64,000 nt of DNA from Duganella guangzhouensis. GTDB lineage: Bacteria; Pseudomonadota; Gammaproteobacteria; Burkholderiales; Burkholderiaceae_D. The notes beneath the pieces are model-generated. The model was not told where the DNA came from. It made no database searches and was given only the letters and a program-made list of their open reading frames with translations. Numbering within the stretch: position 1 is the stretch's first letter; each line of letters opens with the position of its first letter. Positions 17,666 to 27,204 of this stretch are shown in pieces. The stretch is taken from NCBI RefSeq assembly GCF_009674535.1, contig NZ_WKJK01000008.1, positions 186,001-250,000 of the forward strand, read 5' to 3'. The translations under genes and the position numbers were made by a program.

Positions 17666-18484
17666 TTAGACCAGCAAGGCGGCACTCATGGAAGCGGCCT
17701 CATCGGCCGATTCGCGCAGCATCTGCTCGACCAGCGCGTTGTCGTCCAGGAAACCGTCGAGCGAGGGGTTGTCCTGCTCCCCCGCCAGCGGCGACGATAC
17801 CGGCGCCAGCCGCTTGGCGATTAGCAGCGTGTCGCGCAGGCCCAGCGGCGGCGGCGTCAGCGTGGCGCCGCGCAGCGAGACGATGGCCTGGCTGACCGGT
17901 TCCGGGATGGCCAGCTTCTTCATCATCTCGCGCGAGATGATTTCCATCGCCGCACCCATCCAGTCGGCCGGGTCGTCCAGCAGGCCCGGCATTTCGTCGG
18001 CGCGCGACAGCAGGTAAAAGCCGCCGGCCTCGTGCACGATGCCGGCAAACAGCGCGGTATCAGCATCGCTGGCGGTCAGCTTGCGCGCCACCACATGGGC
18101 CAGCGCCGCCACGTGCGCGGTGTGGCGCCACAATTGCTCGGCCTGGGCGCGCAGCTGCGGGTCGCGGATGCGCGCGCCGAACTGCCGCACCACCATCGCC
18201 GCCGTCATGCTGTACAGATTGCGATACCCCACCCGCTGCACCGCCGCCCGCACGCTGGTGACCGGCGTGCCGCTGCGGTTGAACACCGCCGCATTGGCCA
18301 ACGCCACCGTGCGCGCCGCCAGCACCGGCTCGGCCAGCACCTTGCGGATCACATCGTCCAGCTCGCAGTCCGGATCGGCCAGCGCCAACTGCAGCCGCAA
18401 GGCCGCGTTGACGCTGGTGGGAAACACCAGCTCGCCGCGCGATGCCTGCGCCACGATCTGCGAGAAGTCTCTGAGTTTTTCCAT
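17666..18484 (-). CDS. HDOD-domain protein
   Basis: This 272-residue cytoplasmic protein consists almost wholly of one HDOD domain. Features are LAEPVLAARTVALANAAVFNR, the VRAAVQRVGYRNLYSM helix and the HVAALAHVVARK...ALFAGIVHEAGGFYLL region. HDOD proteins are non-enzymatic relatives of HD phosphohydrolases that act in signalling, often with c-di-GMP or two-component proteins. No partner domain is fused here and the neighbours give no clue. It lies tail-to-tail with nothing obvious; its own promoter would sit in 18485-18696. Confidence 0.85.
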   Translation of the reverse strand: MEKLRDFSQIVAQASRGELVFPTSVNAALRLQLALADPDCELDDVIRKVLAEPVLAARTVALANAAVFNRSGTPVTSVRAAVQRVGYRNLYSMTAAMVVRQFGARIRDPQLRAQAEQLWRHTAHVAALAHVVARKLTASDADTALFAGIVHEAGGFYLLSRADEMPGLLDDPADWMGAAMEIISREMMKKLAIPEPVSQAIVSLRGATLTPPPLGLRDTLLIAKRLAPVSSPLAGEQDNPSLDGFLDDNALVEQMLRESADEAASMSAALLV

Positions 18485-18696
18485 GGAAATATTATAGCGC
18501 GTTGTCCAACGGCGCTACTTGCAGCGCTTAAGCCGGTCAGCAATCAAAGCACATTTACTTCCAAATGCTAAGTATGCGTTCGTTTTTTGCAAGTGTGTTT
18601 TCCCTGCCACGAATTTATAGAACACTCGTGCCATTCTTTCCGGACTGCTATAGAGTCGAGTTACCGAAACATAACAAAACATCGGAGACAAACCAC

Positions 18697-20016
18697 ATGA
18701 AGAGAACCGCCGCATCCGCAGCGTGCCTGGCCGCGCTCGCCCTGATCACCGGCCATGCCGCCGCCCAATCCTCGGTCACCATCTACGGCACGCTCGACGT
18801 CGGCCTGGACCGCGTCGACAAAAGCCAGGGCAATGTACAGGGCACCGTGTTTGGCAGCAGCGGCGGCGTCGCCGTGCCCAACAGCGTGGCAGCGCCGGCC
18901 AGCGTCACCAGCCGTCTCAGCCCGTCGCACACGCGCCAGAGCAATATCGGCTTCAAGGGTGTGGAAGACCTGGGCAGCGGCTGGCGCGGCCTGTTCGTAT
19001 TGGAGGGCGGCATCACTATCGACAACGGCGGCCTCGCCAACGACAACCGCCTGTTCGGCCGCCAGGCCTATGTCGGCCTGACCACGCCGGGCGGTGAAGT
19101 CAAGCTGGGCCGCCAGGCCAGCCCGATGCTGATCTCCTACTACCTGGTGACGCCGGAAGCGCTGGGCAGCACCGACCTGTTCGGCGCCGGCCTGGTGCTC
19201 AACACCGTGCAGACCTGGCAGGACAACCAGGTCAGCTACGCCATCAAGCAGGGGCCGATCACCGCCATCCTGTCGTACGCCACCAATGCCGGCATTGGTT
19301 CCGGCATCAGCGCGGCGCGCTCGGTGGCCACTTCGTCGACGCCGGTGGCCACTGCCAGCACCGGCCAGATCGTCGGTGGCCTGACCGCCGGCGCCGAAAC
19401 CGCCAGCGGCCGCGGCAAGGCGGCCGGCGCCATGCTGGCCTACCGCACCGAGGAACTGGTGGCGCTGGCGTCCTACCACCGCAACAACTTCGACAACGTG
19501 CCGATCGGCGTGGTGTCCGGCACCACGCTGGTGCCGCTGTTCTACGGCGAGAAGTTCAGCTCCTACATGGGCGCGGTGAAATACACCATACCGGGCGTCG
19601 GCACCTCGATCGCCGTGGCCGGCCATGAAGCCAAGTTCTCGCTGCGCGGACCGATCGATCCGAAAGTGCGCACCTGGACCGCGACCCTCAAGCATCCGAT
19701 CGGCGCGTTTGACCTCAGCCTGATCCTGCTGGACGCGCGCTTCACCAACTACACCGAGGGCAAGGACCGTGGCGCCATGCTGGGCCTGGACTACAACTTC
19801 TCCAAGCGCACCGCGCTGTACTCGCGCTTTGGCGGCATCAAGGACACGCGCGGCAAGACCGTGGTATCGAGCGCAACGCCGCTGCCGTTGTCGGGCGGCC
19901 CTGGCGCCATCCTGATCCCGCTCGGCACGCAGGAAGTGCCGCTGTTCTCCGGCGCCGGCCAGAACATCGATGCCCGCACCACCATGCTGAGTCTCGGCAT
20001 CCGCCACTCGTTCTAA
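18697..20016 (+). CDS. Gram-negative porin (Burkholderiales OmpC-like)
   Basis: The protein is 439 residues from the ATG at 18697, the only start that gives a signal peptide (ALITGHAAA-QSSVTIYGTLD). The mature N-terminus SSVTIYGTLDVGLD, the SNIGFKGVEDLGSGWRGLFVLE motif, the RQAYVGL and VKLGRQ strands and the C-terminal SLGIRHSF are hallmarks of trimeric 16-stranded betaproteobacterial porins. It forms a general diffusion channel in the outer membrane. A GGAGA ribosome site precedes the ATG. The gene ends on the terminator shared with the opposite tellurium module. Confidence 0.93.
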   Translation: MKRTAASAACLAALALITGHAAAQSSVTIYGTLDVGLDRVDKSQGNVQGTVFGSSGGVAVPNSVAAPASVTSRLSPSHTRQSNIGFKGVEDLGSGWRGLFVLEGGITIDNGGLANDNRLFGRQAYVGLTTPGGEVKLGRQASPMLISYYLVTPEALGSTDLFGAGLVLNTVQTWQDNQVSYAIKQGPITAILSYATNAGIGSGISAARSVATSSTPVATASTGQIVGGLTAGAETASGRGKAAGAMLAYRTEELVALASYHRNNFDNVPIGVVSGTTLVPLFYGEKFSSYMGAVKYTIPGVGTSIAVAGHEAKFSLRGPIDPKVRTWTATLKHPIGAFDLSLILLDARFTNYTEGKDRGAMLGLDYNFSKRTALYSRFGGIKDTRGKTVVSSATPLPLSGGPGAILIPLGTQEVPLFSGAGQNIDARTTMLSLGIRHSF

Positions 20017-20050
20017 AAAAAAAACGGCGCACTGTTGGTACAGTGCGCCG
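20015..20050 (-). terminator. Strong terminator of the TerD/AIM24 operon
   Basis: A perfect 11-bp stem (20025-20035 with 20040-20050) has a 4-nt loop. On the minus strand it is followed by ten U (the A-run 20015-20024). For the plus-strand porin transcript the hairpin has no U-tract, but it could still protect the 3' end. The A-run begins within the porin stop codon. Confidence 0.9.
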
Positions 20051-20080
20051 CAAAAGACTACAGCCGGAAATCGTTATAAC

Positions 20081-20662
20081 TTACAGGTGGGTGGCGATCT
20101 GCGGCAGCAGATCGTCAAAGGTGCGGCCATTGCCGTTTTCGCCGATGGCATGCATTTTCCACTCGCCGTTGTGACGGTAGACCTTGGCCATGATCTGCGC
20201 CGAGTGCGGCCCTTGCACCGACAGGTTGAAGCGCGCCACCTCGCGGCCGTTGGCCGCATCCAGCAGACGGCAATACGCATTCTCCACCTGCGCGAACGTC
20301 TGGCCGGTGAAGCTGTTCACCGTGAACACCAGGCTCTTGATGTGCGACGGCACCGCATTCAGGTCGACATTGATCTGCTCATCGTCGCCATCGCCGGCGC
20401 CGGTGCGGTTGTCGCCGGTGTGAACCACGCTGCCGTCCTTGCTCTTCAGCTGACGGAAGAAAATCACATCCACCGGACGATGGCCTTCGTCGAACAGCAC
20501 GCACGACGCGTCCAGATCGACCGCTTCGGTTTTGGCGCCGAAGCCGAGGAAGCCCTTGGTCTTGATGGCGTCCCACCCCAGGCCCATGGTCACGCGGCCC
20601 AGCGCGCCGCCGGCTTCCTTCTCCAGCGAGATCTTCTGACCCTTGCTCAAATTGACTGACAT
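20081..20662 (-). CDS. TerD-family protein (TerZ-like)
   Basis: This is a 193-residue TerD-fold protein. It begins MSVNLSKGQKISLEKEAG, and carries GLGWDA, DLDASCVLFDEG, the acidic Ca-binding loop [19 protein letters not shown] and the late EVARFNL and KVYRHNGEWKMHAIG strands. TerD/TerZ proteins bind Ca2+ and belong to the tellurium-resistance/stress module with TerC-type membrane proteins. Compared with the other TerD in this operon it has a longer early loop (KTKGFLGFGAKTEA). It is the last gene of the minus-strand operon. Confidence 0.9.
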   Translation of the reverse strand: MSVNLSKGQKISLEKEAGGALGRVTMGLGWDAIKTKGFLGFGAKTEAVDLDASCVLFDEGHRPVDVIFFRQLKSKDGSVVHTGDNRTGAGDGDDEQINVDLNAVPSHIKSLVFTVNSFTGQTFAQVENAYCRLLDAANGREVARFNLSVQGPHSAQIMAKVYRHNGEWKMHAIGENGNGRTFDDLLPQIATHL

Positions 20663-20678
20663 AGTTGCTCCTTAATTT

Positions 20679-21377
20679 TTACGATGCGGATTGGCGCATC
20701 AGCCAGGCCTGCAGCGACGCGCTGTTGCGCGAGCAGATCAGCACCTTGCCTTTGCCCGAGAAGCGCAATACCACGCCCTCGCCGCTGGTCTGGCTGTTCA
20801 CCAGATTGCTGAGAAAACCGCTGTTGCCGCCGGTGGTGACCGAGATTTCATGGTGCAACGCACTGTCCCATGCCACCACGTGCGAGTTGTCGATGATGAT
20901 GTCGCGCCCCGGCTCCACCTCCAGTTGCGAGATCGAGCCAAAGCCCGATACCACCACCTGGCCGACGCCGCTGGTCTCGGTGACGAAGAAGCCACCGCTA
21001 CCGGCGAACAGCGCATTGCCCAAGCTTTGCGTGCGCACCTTCAGCTCGACGCCGGAGGTGGCGGCGACAAACGCACCGTCGCTCAGCATGTATTGCTGGT
21101 TGCCGGTGTCGAGCGTCTGCAACGCGCCCGGCAGAGTCGGCGACAGCAGGCAATCGCCATCGCCGCGCACCGCCTCGATATGCTGCTGGAAGAAGGACTC
21201 GCCGTTGGCGAAGCGCCGCATGATCGCCGCACCGATGCCACCGGTGATCTTGCCCTTCAGGTCGAGCGCCGCTTCCATCATCACCATCGCGCCGGATTCG
21301 CAGTAGATCTTTTCGCCCTGCCGCATCGACACGTGCAGGAAGGGATCGACATCACCGGTGATCGTAAATACTGGCAT
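20679..21377 (-). CDS. AIM24/TIGR00266-family protein
   Basis: This 232-residue protein is made of short beta-strands with many Gly. Typical AIM24-like segments are LHVSMRQGEKIYCESGAMVMME, FQQHIEAVRGDGDCLLSPTLPG and VGQVVVSGFGSISQLEV. The family forms a double beta-sandwich of unknown biochemical role and is frequently found beside TerD genes, as here (16 nt from terZ and 25 nt from terD). It is likely part of the same stress complex. Confidence 0.85.
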   Translation of the reverse strand: MPVFTITGDVDPFLHVSMRQGEKIYCESGAMVMMEAALDLKGKITGGIGAAIMRRFANGESFFQQHIEAVRGDGDCLLSPTLPGALQTLDTGNQQYMLSDGAFVAATSGVELKVRTQSLGNALFAGSGGFFVTETSGVGQVVVSGFGSISQLEVEPGRDIIIDNSHVVAWDSALHHEISVTTGGNSGFLSNLVNSQTSGEGVVLRFSGKGKVLICSRNSASLQAWLMRQSAS

Positions 21378-21402
21378 GATTGCGAGTCCTTTCTATGTTG
21401 AG

Positions 21403-21978
21403 TTAAACGCCGACGCCGAACGAGCCAGCCAGCGGACCGAGGCCGCCCTTGAAACCCTGGCCCACGGCCTTGAACTTCCAATCGCCACCATTGCGATACA
21501 CCTCGCCGAAGATCATCGCCGACTCGGTCGAACCATCTTCCGACAGGTCGTAGCGAGCGATTTCGGTGTTGCTGCCGGCGTTCACGGTGCGGATGAAAGC
21601 CTTCTGCACCTGGCCGAAGTTCTGACGGCGCGCGTCGCCCTCGTGGATGGTGACGCAGATCGCGATACGTTCCACATCGGCCGGCACCTTGGTCAGATCG
21701 ATGGTGACGGTTTCGTCATCGCCATCACCGGCGCCGGTGCGGTTGTCGCCCGAGTGCGCCACCGACTGGTCGGTCGATTTCAGGTTGTTGTAGAAGATGA
21801 AGTCGGTGTCATTGCGCACCTTGCCATCCGCTTTCAGCAGGAAGGCCGAGCCATCCAGGTCGAAGGCATTGCCATCGGTGGCGCGCACGTCCCAGCCCAG
21901 GCCGACGGTGATCTTGGTCAGGCCAGGGGCCTCTTTGCTCAGGTTGACGTTGCCGCCTTTTTGCAGACTGATTGCCAT
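21403..21978 (-). CDS. terD: TerD-family tellurium/stress protein
   Basis: This is a 191-residue canonical Ter[46 protein letters not shown], the Ca-binding stretch [20 protein letters not shown] and [10 protein letters not shown]. It is intact and shows the usual length. It is the second gene after the DUF475 membrane protein and before the AIM24-like gene. The module resembles reduced ter clusters implicated in tellurite, phage or envelope stress; the actual stress cannot be read from the sequence. Confidence 0.93.
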   Translation of the reverse strand: MAISLQKGGNVNLSKEAPGLTKITVGLGWDVRATDGNAFDLDGSAFLLKADGKVRNDTDFIFYNNLKSTDQSVAHSGDNRTGAGDGDDETVTIDLTKVPADVERIAICVTIHEGDARRQNFGQVQKAFIRTVNAGSNTEIARYDLSEDGSTESAMIFGEVYRNGGDWKFKAVGQGFKGGLGPLAGSFGVGV

Positions 21979-22062
21979 TTGTATTGCTCCTAAAATGAGA
22001 ACCGGACTATGGGTACTGCAGGCGGCGGGCCGTTGTCCGTAATGAACGACCCGCCGGATTCT

Positions 22063-23112
22063 TTACGCCGTCACGGCGAGGCTGGCTTGCTGGCGGCGGT
22101 GACGTACCGACGACCATACCGAGGCGGCGATAAACGCCACGCCGATCAAGCCGGTGAAGATCTCGGGCACATGGAACTTCATACTCGCCAACATGATCAC
22201 GGCCAGAATGCCGATCGCGTAGTGGGCGCCGTGCTCCAGGTACAGGAACTGGTCCAGCGTGCCTTTCTTCACCAGGTAAATCGTCATCGAGCGGACAAAC
22301 ATCGCGCCGATCGCCAGGCCCAGCATGATGATCACGACGTCGGTGGTGATCGCGAAGGCGCCGATCACGCCGTCGAAGCTGAACGAAGCATCCAGCACTT
22401 CCAGGTACAGGAAGCCTCCGATACCGCCGCGCTTCACCATGTCACCGACGTTGCCGCCGCCTTCTTCTTCCTTCTCCAGCAGGCTGCTGATGCCGTCGAC
22501 ACCGACGTAGATCAGAATGCCCCACAGGCCGGAAATCAGCACCACCAGCTTCTGCGCTTCAGTCACCAGGCCCATACAGCCCAGCAGCACACCGATCGCG
22601 ATCATCACCGAGATCGAAGAGACCTTGCCCAGCGAGCCCAGTTTCTTCTCGAAGTTGCCCAGCCAGTGGGTTTCCTTCTCGTGGTCCAGCAGGAAATTCA
22701 GAAACACCAGCAGCAGGAACATGCCGCCGAATGCCGCCACTTCAGCGTGGTGATTGGTCAGGTGGGTCGAGTAGGTTTTCGGGTCGTTCAGCGCCAGCGT
22801 CCACACGTCCAGCACATTCATGTCCGCCGCCACCGCCACAATCACCAGCGGGAACACCAGTCGCATGCCGAACACCGCGATGATGATGCCGACGCCGAGG
22901 AACAGCTTCTGCCAGTACTCATCCCAAGTCTTCAACACCGAGGCGTTGACCACCGCGTTGTCGAACGACAGCGAAACTTCCATTGCCGCCAGAATCAATG
23001 CAATACCGAAGGCGGACAGCGCGCCGCCCCACCCCGCCAGCCCGTAGCCCCACCAGCCTGCAACGGCAAGGCAGATGAGGCTGACGAGAAATGAAAATCT
23101 AAAGTGCTTCAT
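22063..23112 (-). CDS. DUF475/TerC-superfamily integral membrane protein
   Basis: This is a 349-residue polytopic membrane protein with about nine hydrophobic helices. The TerC/DUF475 hallmark acidic motifs within membrane segments are AAMEVSLSFDNAVVNASVL (about 43-61) and EVLDASFSFDGVIGAFAIT (about 239-257). The family is linked to metal ion efflux and to tellurium-resistance complexes, where TerC-like proteins anchor TerD-like proteins. It is the first gene of the operon and is divergent from the NhaR-like regulator with 102 nt between the two starts. Confidence 0.9.
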   Translation of the reverse strand: MKHFRFSFLVSLICLAVAGWWGYGLAGWGGALSAFGIALILAAMEVSLSFDNAVVNASVLKTWDEYWQKLFLGVGIIIAVFGMRLVFPLVIVAVAADMNVLDVWTLALNDPKTYSTHLTNHHAEVAAFGGMFLLLVFLNFLLDHEKETHWLGNFEKKLGSLGKVSSISVMIAIGVLLGCMGLVTEAQKLVVLISGLWGILIYVGVDGISSLLEKEEEGGGNVGDMVKRGGIGGFLYLEVLDASFSFDGVIGAFAITTDVVIIMLGLAIGAMFVRSMTIYLVKKGTLDQFLYLEHGAHYAIGILAVIMLASMKFHVPEIFTGLIGVAFIAASVWSSVRHRRQQASLAVTA

Positions 23113-23197
23113 CGTCTATCCCCGTGTTTATTAATCAGTGGGATGCAGTGTAAAGAATTCCGACACTTTGAAAAATAGAAGATAATTGAAGCTTAAC

Positions 23198-23212
23198 TTC
23201 GTAAAAATCGAA
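23198..23212. promoter_or_regulatory. Candidate LysR box before the NhaR-like gene
   Basis: The 15-bp interrupted palindrome TTCGTAAAAATCGAA (TTCG-N7-CGAA) fits the T-N11-A pattern of LysR-type sites. It lies immediately upstream of the regulator ATG in the divergent interval with the DUF475 gene. It may serve autoregulation. Confidence 0.4.
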
Positions 23213-23214
23213 CT

Positions 23215-24132
23215 ATGAAAAACAGCGGATTGAATTTCAGACACCTGTATTTCTTCTGGACAGTAGCCAAAGAAGGCGGCGTCACCCGTGCCGCTGAGCG
23301 GCTGGGGCTGGCGGTGCAGACCATCAGCATGCAACTGGCATCGCTGGAGCAATCGATCGGCAAGCAGCTGCTTGAACCGCAGGGACGGCGGCTGGTGCCC
23401 ACCGAAGCGGGCAAGCTTGCGCTCAGCTATTGCGATCAGATCTTCGCGCTGGGCGATCAGTTGCAGGATGCGTTGGAGGAAGCCGAGACTGGCAAGATGC
23501 GCCTGACGGTCGGCATCTCCGACTCGCTGCCCAAGCTGATCGCCTACCGCCTGCTGCAGGCGACGCAAAGCATGGGCACGCAAGTGCGCCTGGTCTGCAT
23601 GGAAGATGAATTTGAAAACCTGCTGGCCGAGCTGGCGCTGGGCAAGCTGGACGTGGTGCTGACCGACCGCACCGTGCGCGCCGGCGGCAGCCTGAAAGTG
23701 TTCAGCCACCTGCTGGGTGAAAGCGACATGAAACTGTTTGGCGTGCCGCGCCTGGCGCGCAAGTACCGGCGCAACTTCCCGGCCAGCCTGCACGGCGCGC
23801 CGCTGCTATTACCGACCCGCAACAACGCCTTGCGCGGCCGCATCGACGCCTGGCTGGTGGAACGCGAAGTGCGACCGGAAGTGATGGGCGAGTTCGAGGA
23901 CAACGCCATGCTCAACACCTTCGGCCGCAATGGCCTCGGCATGTTTTTCGCGCCATCGGCACTGGCGCAGGATATCGAAGACCAGTTCGGCGCGGTGCTG
24001 ATCGGCGACGCACCGGAGCTGCGTGAACACTTCTACGCCATCTCCAACGCCCGCAAGATCACCCATCCGGCGATTGAAGCGATATTGAGCGCGGTGCACA
24101 CGGGAACTTTCCTCACATCCACTCACGAATAA
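23215..24132 (+). CDS. LysR-type regulator, NhaR-like
   Basis: This is 305 residues. The N-terminal winged helix is LNFRHLYFFWTVAKEGGVTRAAERLGLAVQTISMQLASLEQSIGKQLLEPQGRRLVPTEAG in outline. The periplasmic-binding-like effector domain has MRLTVGISDSLPKLIAYRLL and DVVLTDRTVR. The RHLYFFW start and the 'SMQLASLE' recognition helix resemble NhaR, the sodium/pH-responsive activator. It is divergent from the DUF475-TerD operon, which it probably controls. The effector is unknown; ion stress is a reasonable guess. Confidence 0.85.
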   Translation: MKNSGLNFRHLYFFWTVAKEGGVTRAAERLGLAVQTISMQLASLEQSIGKQLLEPQGRRLVPTEAGKLALSYCDQIFALGDQLQDALEEAETGKMRLTVGISDSLPKLIAYRLLQATQSMGTQVRLVCMEDEFENLLAELALGKLDVVLTDRTVRAGGSLKVFSHLLGESDMKLFGVPRLARKYRRNFPASLHGAPLLLPTRNNALRGRIDAWLVEREVRPEVMGEFEDNAMLNTFGRNGLGMFFAPSALAQDIEDQFGAVLIGDAPELREHFYAISNARKITHPAIEAILSAVHTGTFLTSTHE

Positions 24133-24223
24133 TTCAAGAGCATTCTGAAGCAGATCAAAACCTGAGCGGTTAGGCGGACTAAATTAGTGGATATTCGCCG
24201 TCAGCCGTCCAGGGGAGATCGCC

Positions 24224-25723
24224 GTGAAAACACGCTATGTCATCGCCGTTGCCAGCGTCTCCCTGCTGAATGGTTGCGCCACCGATCCGCGTACCGGCCA
24301 GCCCTCGCTACAGGAAACCTTCGCCAGCAAAGATCCGTGCTCGAATAACGCCCGCAACCTGGGCATTGCCGGCGGCGTCATACTGGGAATCCTCGTCGCC
24401 AATCAGGTCAGCCATTCGGACCGGGCGCGCATCGCTGGCGCGGTGGCCGGCGCCACCGTCGGCGGATTGATCGGTCAAGATATGGACCGCCGGCGCTGCG
24501 AGCTGGCCAGGATCGCACAGCAATACGACCTGCAGTTGAAAACCTCAACCGTATTGAGTAACGGCGCGGTGGTGCCGGATACCAACCGCAAGGACGCGGC
24601 CGGCATGGTGGTGGAGGTGCACGAGCCAGCTGGCCGGCCAGGTCATTTCGACAGCAATTCCGATCAATTGACCCAGGCGGCGCAAAGTTACTTCTCGGCG
24701 ATTGCCGATGCTTATCATCAGCGCGCCAGCAGCAGCGGCGGCGTCCAGCGCAAAATCTTGCTGATCGGCCATACCGATGATACCGGCGATACACGCCTGA
24801 ACGCCGACTTATCCGAGCGCCGCGCCCGCACCGTCGCGGCTTATATGGAAAAGCGCGGCATCCCGCCAGCATCGCTGTATTACCAGGGCGCGGGCGAAGC
24901 CTATCCGATCGCGGACAACAGTTCGGAACCGGGACGCGCCCAGAACCGCCGCGTGGAAATCGTTGAAGTGGCCGACAGCGCCACATTCAACCGCTACCTG
25001 GCTGACCGCAAGCCGCGCTACGACTTGTATCGCACCACCGAGGCATCTGCCGTCGCCCGCCTCGACGTCGCGCCACCACAGACGAAAGCCGCACCCGCGC
25101 GGCCATCCGCACCGGCAAACACGACACCCCCGGCCAGCGATGGCATCGATTTTGGCGGCACGCCTTTCAGCGGCACCGCCGCCATCGATATCGGCAAGCC
25201 GGCCGAGGCCAGCCGCCTGTTCTCCCTGATCAGCGCGGCGCACGCGGATGCCCCCGCCATCATCACCGATTGCTCCCGCGACCGGCCGCGCATCGCCAAC
25301 AGCGTCAAGACGCTGGCGGATGGCAAGACCTACCGGACCAGCGAGTACCTCCCCGGCCTGTACGGCAAAACCTGGGCCGACCTGGTCAACGGCCATCTGG
25401 TGGTGCTCAACAAAGTCAGCGTACTGGCCAGCGAAGGCGCCGCCGCCAACCTGCCCGAATTCAAGGTCTACCCCAACTACAAGCCTGCCAACAGCGCCAT
25501 CGCCGCCATCAACGCCACCCCGGACGTCAACACCTATCTGGGCGACAAAGGCGTGCTCTACCGCATGTTCCTGAAGGACAAAGGCGGCCTGCTCTGCGCC
25601 GACGTGGTGTTCGGCAAAGACGGCGGCAACTCGGCCCACGGCGGCAGGCTGATCTACTCGCGCGGCGCGCGCCTGATGAGCGCCGACTTCAAACCATCGA
25701 TCAACCGCAGGGGAAGCCCATGA
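24224..25723 (+). CDS. OmpA-family lipoprotein with long C-terminal domain (first gene of an unnamed operon)
   Basis: This 499-residue protein has a lipoprotein signal (SVSLLNGC, lipidated Cys at 18). A glycine-zipper segment (about 47-90, IAGGVILGILVANQ...AGATVGGLIGQ) may insert in the membrane. An OmpA peptidoglycan-binding domain (about 125-250) has LIGHTDDTGDTRLNADLSERRA and the closing QNRRVEIVEV. A Pro/Ala linker is followed by a C-terminal domain (about 320-490) that I do not recognise. It overlaps the next gene as ATGA. The layout suggests it tethers a cell-envelope complex to peptidoglycan. Confidence 0.8.
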   Translation: MKTRYVIAVASVSLLNGCATDPRTGQPSLQETFASKDPCSNNARNLGIAGGVILGILVANQVSHSDRARIAGAVAGATVGGLIGQDMDRRRCELARIAQQYDLQLKTSTVLSNGAVVPDTNRKDAAGMVVEVHEPAGRPGHFDSNSDQLTQAAQSYFSAIADAYHQRASSSGGVQRKILLIGHTDDTGDTRLNADLSERRARTVAAYMEKRGIPPASLYYQGAGEAYPIADNSSEPGRAQNRRVEIVEVADSATFNRYLADRKPRYDLYRTTEASAVARLDVAPPQTKAAPARPSAPANTTPPASDGIDFGGTPFSGTAAIDIGKPAEASRLFSLISAAHADAPAIITDCSRDRPRIANSVKTLADGKTYRTSEYLPGLYGKTWADLVNGHLVVLNKVSVLASEGAAANLPEFKVYPNYKPANSAIAAINATPDVNTYLGDKGVLYRMFLKDKGGLLCADVVFGKDGGNSAHGGRLIYSRGARLMSADFKPSINRRGSP

Positions 25724-27204
25724 AAGAATTCATCGACCTTCATCCGGCGCTGCTCTGGAGCATCGCCGGCCTGATCCTGCTCCTGGTGCTGGCCGCCACC
25801 TTCTGGCAGCAAATCAAATGGTGGTGGTTCAACACCTGGGTCAACTTCCCGCTGATCGGCCGCATCGCCACGCTATCGCGCGACGCCAATGAAGACATCT
25901 GGTATCCAGGATGGTTCTGCGGCGAGCGCACGCTATGCCAGGAATACAAAGACTTCGTCCACCTGCAGGACGAGCTCGACTTCGACGAGAAAGTCACATA
26001 CCTTACCAAAGCCGGTGACAATGGCCGCAGCGGTACACCCGGCTGGATCTGGTTGCTGACGGTGGTCATGGTATTCATCGAGGCATTGGGTTTCTCCTAC
26101 GTGCTGGCCGGCTACACCATTCCTGGCGCCAGCGAAAACCTGCAACAGACCGGCGCCTACGGCATCGCCTTCCTGATCGCCGCGATCCTGGTCGCCTTCA
26201 CCCATCTGGCCGGCCACGAACTGTACAAATCCGGCCGCATCAAGAACGCCCGCCGCGAATGGGTAGAAGACAAGCGCCGCTTCAAACTGTCGACCGGCAC
26301 CATCCCGCTGGCGCGGCCGCAGAACAGCGACGACCACATGCCCGCCTACACTCAGCTATGCAACCGCGTCGGCGCCCATCCCACCTATCTGGTGTCGATC
26401 GCCACCCTGATCATCGTGCTGCTGATCGCCGGCGCCGCCACCTACGTGCGCGGCCAGGTATTGGAGAAAGAACTGGTGGCGCGCGTCACCCACAGCAGCC
26501 AGCGGATCGACAGCATGGACCTGAGCCGCCCCTTGCCACGCTTGCCGGATGCCGATGCCGCGTCCGATCGCGACGCCGACCGCAAGGCAGCCAGCGACGA
26601 AGCGGACATCGACCGCCATGGCGGCTGGGCCACCTTCATTGTGCTGGCGTTTGTATTTGTCTTCCTGCAGATGCTGGGCGTGATCTTCGGCTACCGCTGG
26701 GGCTTTGCCGGTCAAAACAGCGCCCAGGCGTTTCGCGAGATGGGCCACGGCCAGTATTCCAGCTACGCCGCCATGCGTGAAAGCTACCGCCGTGTGGCCG
26801 ACACTGCGCAGGCAAGGTTGGCCGTCCTGCAGCAGAAGATCATGGCCCGCAACAGCCATGTCGGCACCTCCGGCCAACACCTGAGCAAGACCTTTCGCGA
26901 CTACATTCAGGAAACCCGCATCGCCGATCAGGCCGAATGGCAGAACCAACGCCATCACGCCGAAGCCGTGCGGCGCCAGCAAGCCGCCAGCCAGGACATG
27001 GGTGACGCGGCGCCGCCAGCGGATTCCGCCGTCGACGCCGTGATGGAACAACTGGCAGCACTCGGCGACGACAAAGCGGCCAAGCTGGCGATACTGTCAG
27101 ACTTACCGGACCAGCTGCAGCAACAGGTGATCACCGCTCTCAAGCGGCGCAAGCAAGCACAGGCCCGTCGCGCCCGCAATACCGAACTGGAGAACCTGCT
27201 GTGA
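25720..27204 (+). CDS. Five-TM membrane protein of unknown function with coiled tail
   Basis: This is 494 residues from the ATG that overlaps the previous stop; AGGGGA precedes it. Hydrophobic segments lie at about 10-28, 107-130, 144-164, 228-248 and 308-330. A soluble loop (about 30-105) contains WYPGWFCGERTLCQEYKDFVHLQDELDFDEKV. An acidic loop follows at about 260-305, and a long charged, probably helical C-terminal region (about 340-490) is rich in Gln, Ala and Arg and would be cytoplasmic if the N-terminus is periplasmic. I know no named family. It lies between an OmpA lipoprotein and a vWA-like protein with overlapping junctions on both sides, so it is likely the core of a three-part envelope complex. 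Confidence 0.75.
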   Translation: MKEFIDLHPALLWSIAGLILLLVLAATFWQQIKWWWFNTWVNFPLIGRIATLSRDANEDIWYPGWFCGERTLCQEYKDFVHLQDELDFDEKVTYLTKAGDNGRSGTPGWIWLLTVVMVFIEALGFSYVLAGYTIPGASENLQQTGAYGIAFLIAAILVAFTHLAGHELYKSGRIKNARREWVEDKRRFKLSTGTIPLARPQNSDDHMPAYTQLCNRVGAHPTYLVSIATLIIVLLIAGAATYVRGQVLEKELVARVTHSSQRIDSMDLSRPLPRLPDADAASDRDADRKAASDEADIDRHGGWATFIVLAFVFVFLQMLGVIFGYRWGFAGQNSAQAFREMGHGQYSSYAAMRESYRRVADTAQARLAVLQQKIMARNSHVGTSGQHLSKTFRDYIQETRIADQAEWQNQRHHAEAVRRQQAASQDMGDAAPPADSAVDAVMEQLAALGDDKAAKLAILSDLPDQLQQQVITALKRRKQAQARRARNTELENLL

